A stretch of 64,000 bases of DNA from Cellvibrio sp. PSBB023 (GCF_002007605.1 NZ_CP019799.1:1116001-1180000); one strand, 5' to 3'; shown: positions 1 to 9,565, counted from the stretch's first letter. Program-made: numbers and translations. The notes: a model not told the origin generated them from the sequence alone.

Positions 1-254
1 AGCAACTGCAAGCTTATTGTTTTAATTCAACGGAGCCAATGCCATGGTTATTGATTGAAACGGCGCTGGCTTCGGTCGGAAGTATGGCGATTATTCCGAT
101 GCAAGACCTTTTGGAACTGGATGGAGGGCACAGGATGAATATGCCCGGGACAACGGATAAAAATTGGGTGTGGACGTTTTTGTGGGATCAGGTTGATCCA
201 GCATTGGCCGGGCGGATCCGGCAGTTGTTAACAATCTATCATCGCCTTGGCTAA
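1..254 (+). CDS. malQ: 4-alpha-glucanotransferase (amylomaltase), C-terminal fragment
   Basis: Only the last 84 codons lie in the window; the reading frame is open from base 3 to the stop at 254. The tail contains the amylomaltase signature SMAIIPMQDLLELDGGHRMN followed by the MPGTTDKNWVW stretch, which is the conserved C-terminal sugar-binding segment of GH77 enzymes. The enzyme moves alpha-1,4-glucan segments between maltodextrins in the cytoplasm and belongs to glycogen/maltodextrin metabolism. The ATG at 39 is internal. The glucan theme may continue in the GH15-like gene at 835, but this is only inferred from proximity. Confidence 0.85.
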   Translation, partial: QLQAYCFNSTEPMPWLLIETALASVGSMAIIPMQDLLELDGGHRMNMPGTTDKNWVWTFLWDQVDPALAGRIRQLLTIYHRLG

Positions 255-313
255 AGGCTCCATGGCCACAGCGGTTGGTAGCACATTATCACTCAACCTA
301 TGTAGGAATCATT

Positions 314-676
314 ATGGAACACAGATGCAGCGAGCGTTATACGGCAGATATAAAAATCCTGATTTATCGCTACGGTATTCCGGTCGCTATTGGTCGTATC
401 AAAAATGGAAATCGATATGGCTTGTATATCGAGTCAGACTTGGCAGATGTGCATCCTTTACAGCAATTAGGCATCGAGGTGTTGGTATACCGCAGCGCAC
501 AGAAGCTTCAGCGCTACAAATTTGAATCCATCGTTGTCCATAGCAATGGACGCGGATTCGGCCTTGAACTTGATACCCTAAGTGAAGATGCTGCAACCCA
601 ACTGACAGAAATGCTGCTAGCAGCACCGGTAACTCCACAAACCACAGAGTTATTTGCTATGGTGGCAAACGCTTGA
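314..676 (+). CDS. PilZ-like domain protein, degenerate c-di-GMP motif
   Basis: A 120-residue soluble protein. The start at 314 is preceded by a TAGGA ribosome site (303-307), which I prefer over the upstream start at 275. The N-terminus has RCSER, fitting the RxxxR half of a PilZ c-di-GMP site. The second half, normally D/NxSxxG, reads NGNRYG about 28 residues later, so the serine is replaced by asparagine. The rest predicts a small beta-barrel. PilZ proteins couple c-di-GMP to motility or exopolysaccharide. Whether this copy still binds the ligand is uncertain. It could also be a PilZ-like fold with another role. Confidence 0.6.
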   Translation: MEHRCSERYTADIKILIYRYGIPVAIGRIKNGNRYGLYIESDLADVHPLQQLGIEVLVYRSAQKLQRYKFESIVVHSNGRGFGLELDTLSEDAATQLTEMLLAAPVTPQTTELFAMVANA

Positions 677-834
677 GGATTCAGGCTCAAGCACATAATC
701 AGGGGCGCCCCAGGCACAGGTATATCAATATATAATTGCGCATAATGTATATTATGTTAAATTGCAGTTATGGATTCCTTGTGCACTAATGCGCCCCTTC
801 TTTAATTACATCTGATAGATGGCGCACTGGTTTT

Positions 835-3800
835 ATGAAGCATAAACAACTGTTAGAGCGTTTGTACGCTGAGGTCGAAACAGTCATTCTCAGTAAGCAG
901 CATCCGGTTACCGGCCTGCTTCCCGCCAGCACAGCAATTACCAGCCATGGCGACTATACCGATGCCTGGGTACGCGATAACGTTTATTCCATTGTCAGTG
1001 TCTGGACCTTGTCCATGGCATTCAAGCATCAAGGCGAAACTTACAAAAGCGATCTGCTCGAACAATCTACCATCAAGCTGATGCGCGGTTTGTTGCAATC
1101 CATGATGCGCCAAGCCAATAAAGTTGAAGCTTTCAAACATTCCCTGGAAAACGGCGATGCGCTGCACGCCAAGTACGACACGGCGACAGGTTTGCCGGTT
1201 GTGGCGGATGATGCCTGGGGGCATTTGCAAATTGATGCAACGTCCGTTTTTCTATTGATGCTGGCACAAATGAGCGCCTCTGGTTTGCGCATTGTGTGCA
1301 CCTACGATGAAGTCGATTTCATCCAGAACCTGGTGTATTACATTGCCAGTGCTTACCGCACGCCGGATTACGGTATTTGGGAGCGCGGCAATAAAGTGAA
1401 TAATGGCAAGACGGAAATCAACGCCAGTTCCGTTGGCATGGCTAAAGCAGCCTTGCAAGCCTTGGACAAATTTAATCTGTTCGGAAAACACGGTGACCCA
1501 CGCGCAACCATTCATGTGATTGCCGATGCAATCTCTCTGGCCAGAACCACCCTCGCCTCACTGCTGCCACGGGAATCGCTATCCAAAGAAACGGACAGTG
1601 CGCTGTTGAGCATTATTGGTTTCCCCGCATTTGCAGTAGGAAAAGAAACGCTGGCAACACAAACCCGCGATTCAGTGTTAACCAAGTTGGGCGGCAATTA
1701 TGGCTGCAAACGATTTTTATGGGATGGACATCAAACCGTACTCGAAGAAAGTTCACGAATTTATTATGAGCACGATGAGCTGGGTAACTTTGCACACGTA
1801 GAATCGGAATGGCCACTATTTTTTACCTATTTATATATCACCGCCTTGTTTGATGGCAGTGAAGCCACCGCAAAATATTATCGCAAGAAACTTGAATCGC
1901 TCATGGTTAATGTGAATGGTATAGGGCTATTACCTGAGCTATATTATTTGCCATTGGAAAATGTGGAAGCCGAAAAGCGTAATCCACGCTCACAAACCCG
2001 TGTACCCAATGAAAACGTTCCTTTGGTGTGGGCGCAAAGTTTATATTTAACGGGCTTGATGTTGGATGAAGGCTTGGTCAGCTCCGATGACCTTGATCCG
2101 TTAAAGATGCGTCGCCGCTCTACCCGTTTTATTAAATCCAATATTGCACTGGTTGTACTCACTGAAAATGAGGCGATCAAACAAAATCTCTCAAAGTACG
2201 GCGTGATTGCCGAAAGCTTGCAGGATATAAAACCAATGGGCGTAGTTTCTGCTTCCAGTTTGATGGAGGCTTATGCGCATGTTGGTGAAAATAAAGCGCT
2301 AGGGTTAAGCGGCAGACCGCGTCGCCGTGTACAAAGTTTGGCAACATCGCAAACCTACGAGATCAACAATAAAGTATATTTAAGCCTTTCCTGGCTACAA
2401 AGCGAGCGTGAAGACTATCGTCGCTATGATGCGGAATGGATAACTGAAACACTGATACAAGAGATTGCCTTTATCCATAAGAATTGGCTGAGTTCAGAGG
2501 TGGCTGTATTTACTTTATTGGTTGATCACAGACTTAATAAGGTTCCCAATAGTGAATTGTTATTTCAAACCTTGCGCAATTATCAGTTACGTAATGAGAA
2601 AGAGTATGTTGGTTATGCTTCTGCCAATTTGGCATATCGCGCATCGCGGGTGAATACACTCAATATTCCGCACTTCCATATTCCCTCTATGAGTCAGCAG
2701 ATGCTGGCAAGTTATTCCAGCGATGATGCTTTGCAGCCATCCCAGTTGGAACCTGTGGCAGCTGCGCTGCTAGAACATTTTTATACAGAAAGTGACATTA
2801 TTACCTTCAGGAAATTTTCAGCTTATGTGGCCAGCAAACAATTAACTGACAATGTTGGGGCTGTGGGCACGGAAATTACTTTAAAGGAATTGATTCGCGA
2901 CTTTTTTTACCGCTCGCAAAAAGTGAATTATTGGTTGTTGTCACGCTTTTGTTTCTCACAGTTGAATTACACATTAATCGATCTTGCCGATAGTCTCACG
3001 CTCTTGGCGGCACGCAACCTGATTATTTCTGTGGGCGATAACGACCATACCGAAATTAAGGTGGATCAATCTTTTTCCAATGCGACTTATTTTGAAAGCG
3101 TACGCGAATTGTTTCCTGATTTGCTGGAGCGCACACTGGTACAAGAGCTTATCTCGGGCATCGGTTCATTGATTCGTGCTGAACCGACATTGTTTGATGG
3201 TTTGCACTCAGTGCAATTGCGTAATTTCATGTTGCTGTGTGGCATGGATAAAGGCGATGCGGAAGAAGTGAGTATGGTTGAGTGGCTTGGGCTGCAATCA
3301 CCGGCGCGACTGTATAAAAAAATCCATTCTATTCTCACCTCGCGTAAAAAAGTCTTCTCGCAAGAAATCAACCATGTCACGCCCTATCCTATCCATCATC
3401 ACTTAGCGGATCTTAACGATGAAAATCCAGTTTTGTCCGATGCAGTGGACAACGATTGGCATGAATGGCGTACGGCACGCGGCCTGATTACCCATTTTGA
3501 TAATAATTTCCTCAAGGATATCTGGCACAGCCTTATGTTTGCCGAGGTACTGGTGTTCAGTAATCCGGATGGGCGCGCCTTCAATTTGGATTGCAAGACG
3601 ACTCGTCGTTCAATGACGCCCGGTGAAGAAAGTTTTGCTCACCATATAGATCAGCTTACTCACCAGATATACCCGGCCTATTACAAAAGTGCGGTTATTG
3701 AGGCGCTCTATGCCTATACCCAATTCTGCATTCACAACCCGCAGGTACGTTTTGGCGAGCCTGTGGTCTTTCTGGAGATACTGGAATTGGCTGCCGAGCG

Positions 3801-3936
3801 CTATATGCGTGAGCGCAAGTCGCCAGTCCATGGGCGCGGAATTGAAAGCGATCTAGCGATATTTTTGGAGCAATCGCCCCATATTGTTAACCTCTATGTC
3901 ACCCTGATTTTTGCGGAGATCACCCAGCCCTACTAA
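835..3936 (+). CDS. GH15-like / phosphorylase kinase alpha-beta-like protein
   Basis: A 1033-residue cytoplasmic protein without signal peptide. Residues 40-60 contain DAWVRDNVYSI and residues 128-137 WGHLQIDATS, both hallmarks of the (alpha/alpha)6 glucoamylase-like domain shared by GH15 and the regulatory alpha/beta subunits of eukaryotic phosphorylase kinase. The helical barrel fills roughly the first 400 residues; the remaining 600 resemble the C-terminal part of phosphorylase-kinase subunits and have no catalytic motif I can name. Bacterial members are annotated as GH15 proteins, but their substrate is generally unknown. The ribosome site before the ATG is weak. Proximity to malQ suggests glucan metabolism, by inference. 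Confidence 0.7.
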   Translation: MKHKQLLERLYAEVETVILSKQHPVTGLLPASTAITSHGDYTDAWVRDNVYSIVSVWTLSMAFKHQGETYKSDLLEQSTIKLMRGLLQSMMRQANKVEAFKHSLENGDALHAKYDTATGLPVVADDAWGHLQIDATSVFLLMLAQMSASGLRIVCTYDEVDFIQNLVYYIASAYRTPDYGIWERGNKVNNGKTEINASSVGMAKAALQALDKFNLFGKHGDPRATIHVIADAISLARTTLASLLPRESLSKETDSALLSIIGFPAFAVGKETLATQTRDSVLTKLGGNYGCKRFLWDGHQTVLEESSRIYYEHDELGNFAHVESEWPLFFTYLYITALFDGSEATAKYYRKKLESLMVNVNGIGLLPELYYLPLENVEAEKRNPRSQTRVPNENVPLVWAQSLYLTGLMLDEGLVSSDDLDPLKMRRRSTRFIKSNIALVVLTENEAIKQNLSKYGVIAESLQDIKPMGVVSASSLMEAYAHVGENKALGLSGRPRRRVQSLATSQTYEINNKVYLSLSWLQSEREDYRRYDAEWITETLIQEIAFIHKNWLSSEVAVFTLLVDHRLNKVPNSELLFQTLRNYQLRNEKEYVGYASANLAYRASRVNTLNIPHFHIPSMSQQMLASYSSDDALQPSQLEPVAAALLEHFYTESDIITFRKFSAYVASKQLTDNVGAVGTEITLKELIRDFFYRSQKVNYWLLSRFCFSQLNYTLIDLADSLTLLAARNLIISVGDNDHTEIKVDQSFSNATYFESVRELFPDLLERTLVQELISGIGSLIRAEPTLFDGLHSVQLRNFMLLCGMDKGDAEEVSMVEWLGLQSPARLYKKIHSILTSRKKVFSQEINHVTPYPIHHHLADLNDENPVLSDAVDNDWHEWRTARGLITHFDNNFLKDIWHSLMFAEVLVFSNPDGRAFNLDCKTTRRSMTPGEESFAHHIDQLTHQIYPAYYKSAVIEALYAYTQFCIHNPQVRFGEPVVFLEILELAAERYMRERKSPVHGRGIESDLAIFLEQSPHIVNLYVTLIFAEITQPY

Positions 3937-4077
3937 TCTATTAAGCAGAAGCCCCTGTGCCGGTTGCTATGAACGACAGATTTTATGAAATATATAGCCG
4001 CCGGCCATAGGCTCCCGACAGCATAGCGTTTAGAATGCGCCGTCTTAAGGCACTTCATTTTGCTAAAGTTGAGAACT

Positions 4078-5529
4078 ATGAAATTACTGGGGCCAACACT
4101 GCTCATCCTTGGCGCGATCCTCAATATTCTTGCCTTGTTCATGCTCATCCCGCTGGCACTGTCTATTGCTTACGACAGCGATAACCAGATTGCCTTTTTC
4201 TCTTCCGCCACGATTACCAGTGTTGTCGGCATCATCTTTTTGCTGATCGGTAAAAAATCCCGCTTGGACTTTATGCAACCGAGGCAGGTATTTTTGATTA
4301 CCAGCGTCGCCTGGGCCGGGGTTTCACTCTTTAGCGCTCTTCCATTTATTTTGATTGATCACCCATTAACCATTGCTGATGCGGTGTTTGAAGCCGTATC
4401 CGGCGTTACCTCTACGGGTTCATCGGTCATGGCTGGGCTCGATCATTTTCCAAAAGATGTGCTCTTGTGGCGCTCGTTGCTTAACTGGATTGGTGGTGTG
4501 GGAATCATCGGCATGGCAATTGCGGTGCTGCCATTTTTACGCGTGGGCGGAATGCGTCTGTTTAAAACCGAATCGTCGGATTGGTCTGACAAGGCCATGC
4601 CCCGTGCACGTAGCCTTATGGCGATGATTATTTATTGCTACATAACCCTTTCGCTCATTTGCGGATGTGCTTATTGGCTTGCTGGAATGGATGTATTCAA
4701 TGCAGTCAATCACGCCATGGCGACGGTATCGACTGGAGGATTCTCTACATCAGATGCCTCTTTTGCGCAGTTTGACAGCCTTATCCTTCACTGGATTGCT
4801 ATCATTTTTATGTTGGCCGGTGCTTTCCCGTTTGTGCTCTTCGTGCGCATGTTGATTAATCGCCGCTTTATTGTTTTGGAAGACACGCAGGTTCGTGGAT
4901 TGTTGCTGATTGTTGTGGTCATGACCTTGCTGCTTACAGTGCAGTTAATTATTGCCGATAAGATGGATCCTTTTCGTGCATTGACTATGGCCTGTTTTAA
5001 CTTGGTTTCTATTGTCACGACCACTGGTTTTGCGTCTGGCGACTACCAACAATGGGGGCCGATTGCCTTTGTTGTGTTTTATTTTGCTATGTTTGTGGGT
5101 GGCTGTTCAGGTTCAACCAGTGGTGGCATCAAAGTGTTTCGCTTACAGATATTTGCCGGCTTGGTCAAAGAGCAGATTATTACTGCCATTCACCCCAGAG
5201 CTATTATTAGTCGCCGTTACAATGGGCGTTTGATTAGCTCTGAAATTATTGCGTCATCCATTTCCTATATGTGTTTAATGGCGGCCTGTTTGGTTCTTAT
5301 CACTGTCATTCTGGCATTTACCGGGCTGGATTTAATAACCAGTGTTTCAGGTGCAGCCACTGCAGTAATGAACGTGGGCCCTGGGCTTGGTGATGTAATA
5401 GGCCCAGCCGGTAATTTTTCCAGCTTGAGTGATACCGCGAAATGGGCACTATCGGCAGGAATGCTTCTCGGGCGACTTGAGTTTCTGACCATTCTGGTTC
5501 TATTCACCCCAGCGTTTTGGCGTGCCTGA
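4078..5529 (+). CDS. trkH: TrkH-family K+ uptake channel subunit
   Basis: A 483-residue polytopic inner-membrane protein of the TrkH/KtrB superfamily. All four pore-loop selectivity filters are visible: TSTGSS (residues 111-116), VSTGGFS, TTTGFAS and NVGPGLG, the glycine of each lining the K+ pathway. Family members import K+ with a cytosolic TrkA/KtrA nucleotide-binding partner, which is not present in this window. Start choice is uncertain: ATG 4078 suits the family, but TAAGG at 4046-4050 is better spaced for an in-frame TTG at 4060. The stop overlaps the kinase start (TGATG at 5527-5531), indicating translational coupling. Confidence 0.88.
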   Translation: MKLLGPTLLILGAILNILALFMLIPLALSIAYDSDNQIAFFSSATITSVVGIIFLLIGKKSRLDFMQPRQVFLITSVAWAGVSLFSALPFILIDHPLTIADAVFEAVSGVTSTGSSVMAGLDHFPKDVLLWRSLLNWIGGVGIIGMAIAVLPFLRVGGMRLFKTESSDWSDKAMPRARSLMAMIIYCYITLSLICGCAYWLAGMDVFNAVNHAMATVSTGGFSTSDASFAQFDSLILHWIAIIFMLAGAFPFVLFVRMLINRRFIVLEDTQVRGLLLIVVVMTLLLTVQLIIADKMDPFRALTMACFNLVSIVTTTGFASGDYQQWGPIAFVVFYFAMFVGGCSGSTSGGIKVFRLQIFAGLVKEQIITAIHPRAIISRRYNGRLISSEIIASSISYMCLMAACLVLITVILAFTGLDLITSVSGAATAVMNVGPGLGDVIGPAGNFSSLSDTAKWALSAGMLLGRLEFLTILVLFTPAFWRA

Positions 5530-7052
5530 TGATTATTGAAAAAACACTACGAAAGTTCGCCTACCCCATCGGGATTTTATTTCCCTGGTTGCTCACGCCC
5601 CTTGCATTCCTGATTACAGATTACCTGCCTAAAACCAATGTACCTCTGCTGTACATTGTGATGGTGGTGTTTATCGCCATCAATGTGACAGTGGAATTGG
5701 CGATTATTAATGCCTTGTCCAGTTTTTTTGCGTTCAGCTTTTTCTTTGCGCCACCTCACCGCTCGATAATGATCCATCAGGATGAGGATTTACTGACAAT
5801 CTTACTGTTTCTGCTGACGTCGGTGATTGTTGGTTACATGGCCACTAAACATAAAAAAAATGTACAAAAAATTCGCATGCGCGAATTTATGACAGACATT
5901 GAGCTGGAACTGCTTGAGAAATTGCCCAAAGCACTGAACACAGAAGATGTTGTTAGTGCTATGCGTGAAGCCTTGCTGCCCTGGAAGGAAAACTGCGTAC
6001 TCATTACCCATGGCGATAATTGGGTCACCCACCCAATGATCAGACGCATGACTAATCTGCGCAAAACCTATCTGGAAGAACTGTTGGAGCTGCGTCTGAC
6101 TCCTGAAGTGATTGAAAAAATTCCTGCCTTGGAAGAAGAGCATGATGTGTATTTTCTGTATAACACGCGTCAGGTTATCGGGTTGTTGAAAATATCTATT
6201 GAGAATATCCAATACCTGCCCAAAGATATTTTTCTGTTGCTCTTGCATCAGGTTAACATTTCATTGGAGCGTACTCGTTTGGCGGCAGATTTGGAAAAAG
6301 AAAAAATCGCAAAAGAAAATGAATTATTACGTTCTGCCTTGTTGTCATCGGTATCCCATGATTTTCGTACGCCATTAACCACTATGATTGGTGCAACGTC
6401 CACCGTGATTGAGTTTGGCGAGCACCTGAGCAAAGCAGAAACCACCGAGCTGTTAAAAACAGTATTGGAAGAGGCGCAGCGTCTGAACCGCTATACCCAA
6501 AATCTGCTGGATATGACCAAACTGGGTTTTGGTCATCTGCAATTGGAGTGCGACTGGGTAAGTGTGGAAGAAATTGTTAGTGTTGTTAAAAAGCGCTTAA
6601 AACCCCTGCTTATACACAATGACCTGAAGTACGAGATTAGCCCTAACCTGCCGCCACTGTATGTGCATGCCGCGTTTCTGGAACAGGCTATTTTTAATGT
6701 GATTGATAATGCAATCAAGTTCTCGCCCATGGGAGCCACTATTGATATTGATTGTTTTCAAGAAGATGGAAAGATTGTCATCACAATTTCGGACCAAGGC
6801 AAAGGCATCCCTGAAGAGGAGCGCGAAAAAGTCTTTGAGCGTTTCCATACGGCGGAGAAAGGTGATAGGCGCCGATCTGGCAGTGGCTTGGGGCTGACAA
6901 TCTGCCAAGGCATGATTATGGCTCACGGTGGTAAAGTGAGCATTCATGCTAATCCACGCCGGGTGGCCGATAAAATCAACCCAGGTTGTTGCGTAAGAAT
7001 TGAATTGCCTATTACAGAAAGTGATGAAAACCTCGATCAACCCACTCAATAA
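5529..7052 (+). CDS. KdpD-like sensor histidine kinase lacking the KdpD/USP N-terminus
   Basis: A 507-residue kinase. Residues about 15-105 hold four membrane segments of the DUF4118 type found in the centre of KdpD. A GAF-like linker follows, then a HisKA domain with phospho-acceptor His277 in SVSHDFRTPLT, and a HATPase domain with N-box NVIDNAIKFSP and G-boxes DQGKGI and GSGLGL. Full KdpD is about 900 residues; the ATP-binding KdpD and USP domains are absent here. The start overlaps the trkH stop by one base and the response regulator follows after 78 bases, so trkH, kinase and regulator look like one operon. K+ or turgor sensing is inferred from context. Confidence 0.85.
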   Translation: MIIEKTLRKFAYPIGILFPWLLTPLAFLITDYLPKTNVPLLYIVMVVFIAINVTVELAIINALSSFFAFSFFFAPPHRSIMIHQDEDLLTILLFLLTSVIVGYMATKHKKNVQKIRMREFMTDIELELLEKLPKALNTEDVVSAMREALLPWKENCVLITHGDNWVTHPMIRRMTNLRKTYLEELLELRLTPEVIEKIPALEEEHDVYFLYNTRQVIGLLKISIENIQYLPKDIFLLLLHQVNISLERTRLAADLEKEKIAKENELLRSALLSSVSHDFRTPLTTMIGATSTVIEFGEHLSKAETTELLKTVLEEAQRLNRYTQNLLDMTKLGFGHLQLECDWVSVEEIVSVVKKRLKPLLIHNDLKYEISPNLPPLYVHAAFLEQAIFNVIDNAIKFSPMGATIDIDCFQEDGKIVITISDQGKGIPEEEREKVFERFHTAEKGDRRRSGSGLGLTICQGMIMAHGGKVSIHANPRRVADKINPGCCVRIELPITESDENLDQPTQ

Positions 7053-7130
7053 CATTATAAATTTAACAGTGATATGACGCTGGAGCAGAATGACGCTATT
7101 TATACTCTGCCCTAACGTAATGGAGTCATC

Positions 7131-7817
7131 ATGAGCAAGATACTGATTATCGACGACGAGCCGCAAATACGTCGTTTTTTACAAATTGGCCTCACCGCCC
7201 AAGGCTATACCATTTTGGAAGCAGACAATGGTCGTCAGGGGTTAGCGCTGGCCGCTGAAATCATGCCTGATTTGATTATTCTGGATATGGGGCTGCCCGA
7301 CCTTGACGGTCAAGTGGTGCTTAAAAAACTGCGTGATTTCTTTCATCAGCCCATTATTGTGTTGTCAGTGCGCAACCGCGAATCGGAAATCGTGCAGGCA
7401 TTGGATACTGGTGCCAACGATTATGTTGTGAAACCCTTTGGTATTCAGGAATTACTGGCGCGTATTCGCGGTTTGATAAAAGCCTTTGGCCCAACCGTAG
7501 AAAGTGTACATACCTTTCAAGATGAGCGCGTTGTGATTGATTTACAGGAGCGGAAGTTAACCGTGGATGGTGAAGCAACCAAACTGTCACGCAAAGAATT
7601 TGAGCTACTCAAGCGCTTGATCAATAACGCAGGTCGTCTGGTTACCCAGCAACAATTGCTGCGCGAGATTTGGGGGGGAACCCACGTAGAAGACACACAT
7701 TACTTGCGGATTTTTATTGCGCGCCTGCGTACCAAGTTGGGTGATGATCCCTCCAATCCTCGCTACATCGAAACCGAACCGGGGGTTGGTTATCGCTTTT
7801 TACCCAATATTGAATGA
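7131..7817 (+). CDS. KdpE-like OmpR-family response regulator
   Basis: A 228-residue regulator. The receiver domain (1-115) has the acidic pocket IIDDE, phospho-acceptor Asp52 in ILDMGLPDLDG and Lys101 in VVKPFG. The winged-helix DNA-binding domain (about 130-228) ends in the typical YIETEPGVGYRF. Sequence character is closest to KdpE. A good ribosome site (TGGAG) lies five bases before the ATG. Paired with the KdpD-like kinase just upstream. Its likely target is this trkH operon, although no kdpFABC genes are in the window. Confidence 0.88.
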   Translation: MSKILIIDDEPQIRRFLQIGLTAQGYTILEADNGRQGLALAAEIMPDLIILDMGLPDLDGQVVLKKLRDFFHQPIIVLSVRNRESEIVQALDTGANDYVVKPFGIQELLARIRGLIKAFGPTVESVHTFQDERVVIDLQERKLTVDGEATKLSRKEFELLKRLINNAGRLVTQQQLLREIWGGTHVEDTHYLRIFIARLRTKLGDDPSNPRYIETEPGVGYRFLPNIE

Positions 7818-7824
7818 AAAAATA

Positions 7825-7848
7825 CTCGCGGCCAAATAGGGCCGCGAG
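7825..7848 (-). terminator. Rho-independent terminator between the KdpE-like gene and the beta-helix gene
   Basis: A perfect 9-bp inverted repeat (CTCGCGGCC and GGCCGCGAG) with a six-base loop. Read on the minus strand the stem is followed by TATTTTTTC, a usable U-tract, so it can end the beta-helix transcript. It sits eight bases after the regulator stop and may also block plus-strand transcription. Confidence 0.7.
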
Positions 7849-7948
7849 CTGACTTAACGTACATCCATTTACACACACAGGGTTACTGCCTTTGTGGTGT
7901 GCTTATTCTCTCTCACCTCACGCAGGCACAAATTCATAAGGGCATTTG

Positions 7949-8953
7949 CTAACGGCAAATAGCGCCGACATTCTCTACCAGCCCAGATGCCGCTTCGCTG
8001 ATACAGCCTTGGCGATTATCAATAAACTGCGCGGCAACCATCATGTTATTCACGCAGGAGGCATCATTAGCAATCATACCGGCACCGCCTGAGCGGCTAA
8101 TGACAACCCCGGTGAATGTGTTGCCGGTTGCGGCGGTGGATGGGTCATGATTGACCTGCGCCAGGAAAATCCCGTGCTGCACACTGTCACTGATATGCAG
8201 GTTGGTGAATGAGTTGTCGAGTGAATCGCGCATAAAAATGCCGACGGTTTTATTGTTGGCGATAGTTACATCAAAAAATTTATTGTTGTTAAATTTAATG
8301 TCAGTAGAAATGCCTGCGGCTTTATTGCCGTAGAGGTAAATACCGGAAAAGCTGCTGTCTTCGGTTTCATAACCGGCCATACCATCAAATTCGTTATCGT
8401 AGGAGGTGTAATCGCGAATCCGCAAGCGACGGCATCCAAGCTCAGTCACCAACCCGCCAGACATAGCACCAAACACCACTACAGATTGCACACTACAATC
8501 GATACAGCGACGAATGCTAATGCCGTTATTACGCAACGGGAATTGATCGCTGCAAGGGCCGCCCATACATTCAGAGGATTGGTTTGCCCTGTTGCCGTCG
8601 ATCATGACATCCACAACACTTACGTAATGGGTGGCCCTACTTGGAATATTTTCTGTTGTTCCCATGACGATAACCGGTGCATTAATGCCATCAGCCAGAC
8701 GCAGCAGGGTTGCAGTGCCACGACCACGCAAAATGACATTATTTTTATCGATCACAATCGGGTGGGTACAGGTATAGGTGCCGGTGGATAATTGCACTTC
8801 ACCGCCAGCCGGGGGCAGTTTATTGATTGCATTTTGTATAGCAGTGCAGTTTTTTTCGTTGACGGTTTGGGCGGCAAAAACCGGAGTGCTGCCCGCAAAT
8901 GCCATGGCCAATATGATGATCAAGTACTGCTGCGCGCTATGAATGAAGCTCAT
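7949..8953 (-). CDS. Secreted right-handed beta-helix protein
   Basis: A 334-residue exported protein with a Sec signal peptide ending near PVFAAQ (about residue 28). The body opens with a pectate-lyase-3-like first coil (IQNAINKLPPAGGEVQLSTG) and continues with repeated N-rich rungs such as NNKFFDVTIANNKTVGIF and NSFTNLHISD, the pattern of a parallel beta-helix. Such folds occur in pectinases, alginate epimerases and polysaccharide lyases; no catalytic set can be assigned, so substrate is unknown. A strong GAGGG ribosome site precedes the ATG. The nearest terminator is at 7825-7848. Confidence 0.72.
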   Translation of the reverse strand: MSFIHSAQQYLIIILAMAFAGSTPVFAAQTVNEKNCTAIQNAINKLPPAGGEVQLSTGTYTCTHPIVIDKNNVILRGRGTATLLRLADGINAPVIVMGTTENIPSRATHYVSVVDVMIDGNRANQSSECMGGPCSDQFPLRNNGISIRRCIDCSVQSVVVFGAMSGGLVTELGCRRLRIRDYTSYDNEFDGMAGYETEDSSFSGIYLYGNKAAGISTDIKFNNNKFFDVTIANNKTVGIFMRDSLDNSFTNLHISDSVQHGIFLAQVNHDPSTAATGNTFTGVVISRSGGAGMIANDASCVNNMMVAAQFIDNRQGCISEAASGLVENVGAICR

Positions 8954-9109
8954 AGTTTACCCTCTCGAACAGGGGAGAATTGTGACTCCCTATGTTTGAA
9001 GGCTAGCGCTAAAACGCCATCAGACAAGCAAAAACTAGGTGGTTATCTTAAAAAATTCTAATCGCCTTTGGCGCCCGATTCATCAGCGATAAGACTGTGT
9101 ATTCCGGAA

Positions 9110-9140
9110 ACACAAAAGGGGCGCAAGGCCCCTTTTGTGT
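9110..9140. terminator. Bidirectional hairpin terminator
   Basis: Perfect 13-bp stem (ACACAAAAGGGGC and its complement) with loop GCAAG, located 20 bases after the stop of the minus-strand gene ending at 9161. The A and T runs are inside the stem arms, so it can act on both strands. Confidence 0.75.
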
Positions 9141-9160
9141 GTCAAATATCGCCGCCACTA

Positions 9161-9541
9161 TTATTCGGCAGCAGGCACTTCTGCCTTGGGCATCAGTGGA
9201 TTACAGTTTTTAATGGTCACCCTACCCTCCAGTAAACTGCCTTTTGAGTATTCACTGAAAATGCAGCTATTGGTGGCTGGGTCGTAGTTCTCTATCCAGA
9301 GGTTGTCATCTTTCCAAGTGGCGGCCATGTGCATTTGCCCTTTGGGTACTTCAATCGACATGACGCCGCCGAAGTTCTTCACAAAGTGTTGTTCATAGTG
9401 GAAGAAATACATCCCCCAACCAATGATCAATATGGTCAGTGCGCCTACAGCGCCCGCTTTCCATTTGAAATAGCGGCCAATACCCCAGAAAACAAAGATG
9501 GCAACGGCGATAACCGTTATCCAATACAAGTATGTAATCAC
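9161..9541 (-). CDS. Small membrane protein of unknown function
   Basis: A 126-residue protein with two predicted transmembrane helices in the first 50 residues (YWITVIAVAIFVFWGI and GALTILIIGWGMYFF), then an extracytoplasmic domain containing two cysteines (NSCIF and KNCNP). I do not recognise the family. The start is GTG, supported by an AGAGGG ribosome site seven bases upstream; no nearby ATG would keep the first helix intact. It lies 24 bases downstream of the cyclophilin stop on the same strand, so the two may be co-transcribed. Confidence 0.6.
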   Translation of the reverse strand: MITYLYWITVIAVAIFVFWGIGRYFKWKAGAVGALTILIIGWGMYFFHYEQHFVKNFGGVMSIEVPKGQMHMAATWKDDNLWIENYDPATNSCIFSEYSKGSLLEGRVTIKNCNPLMPKAEVPAAE

Positions 9542-9565
9542 ACTGCGTCCCTCTTGTTGATAAGA

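Noticed and set aside
8486..8791. 101-codon frame antisense to the beta-helix gene
   Set aside because: Mirror of a well-supported exported protein on the other strand; no ribosome site.
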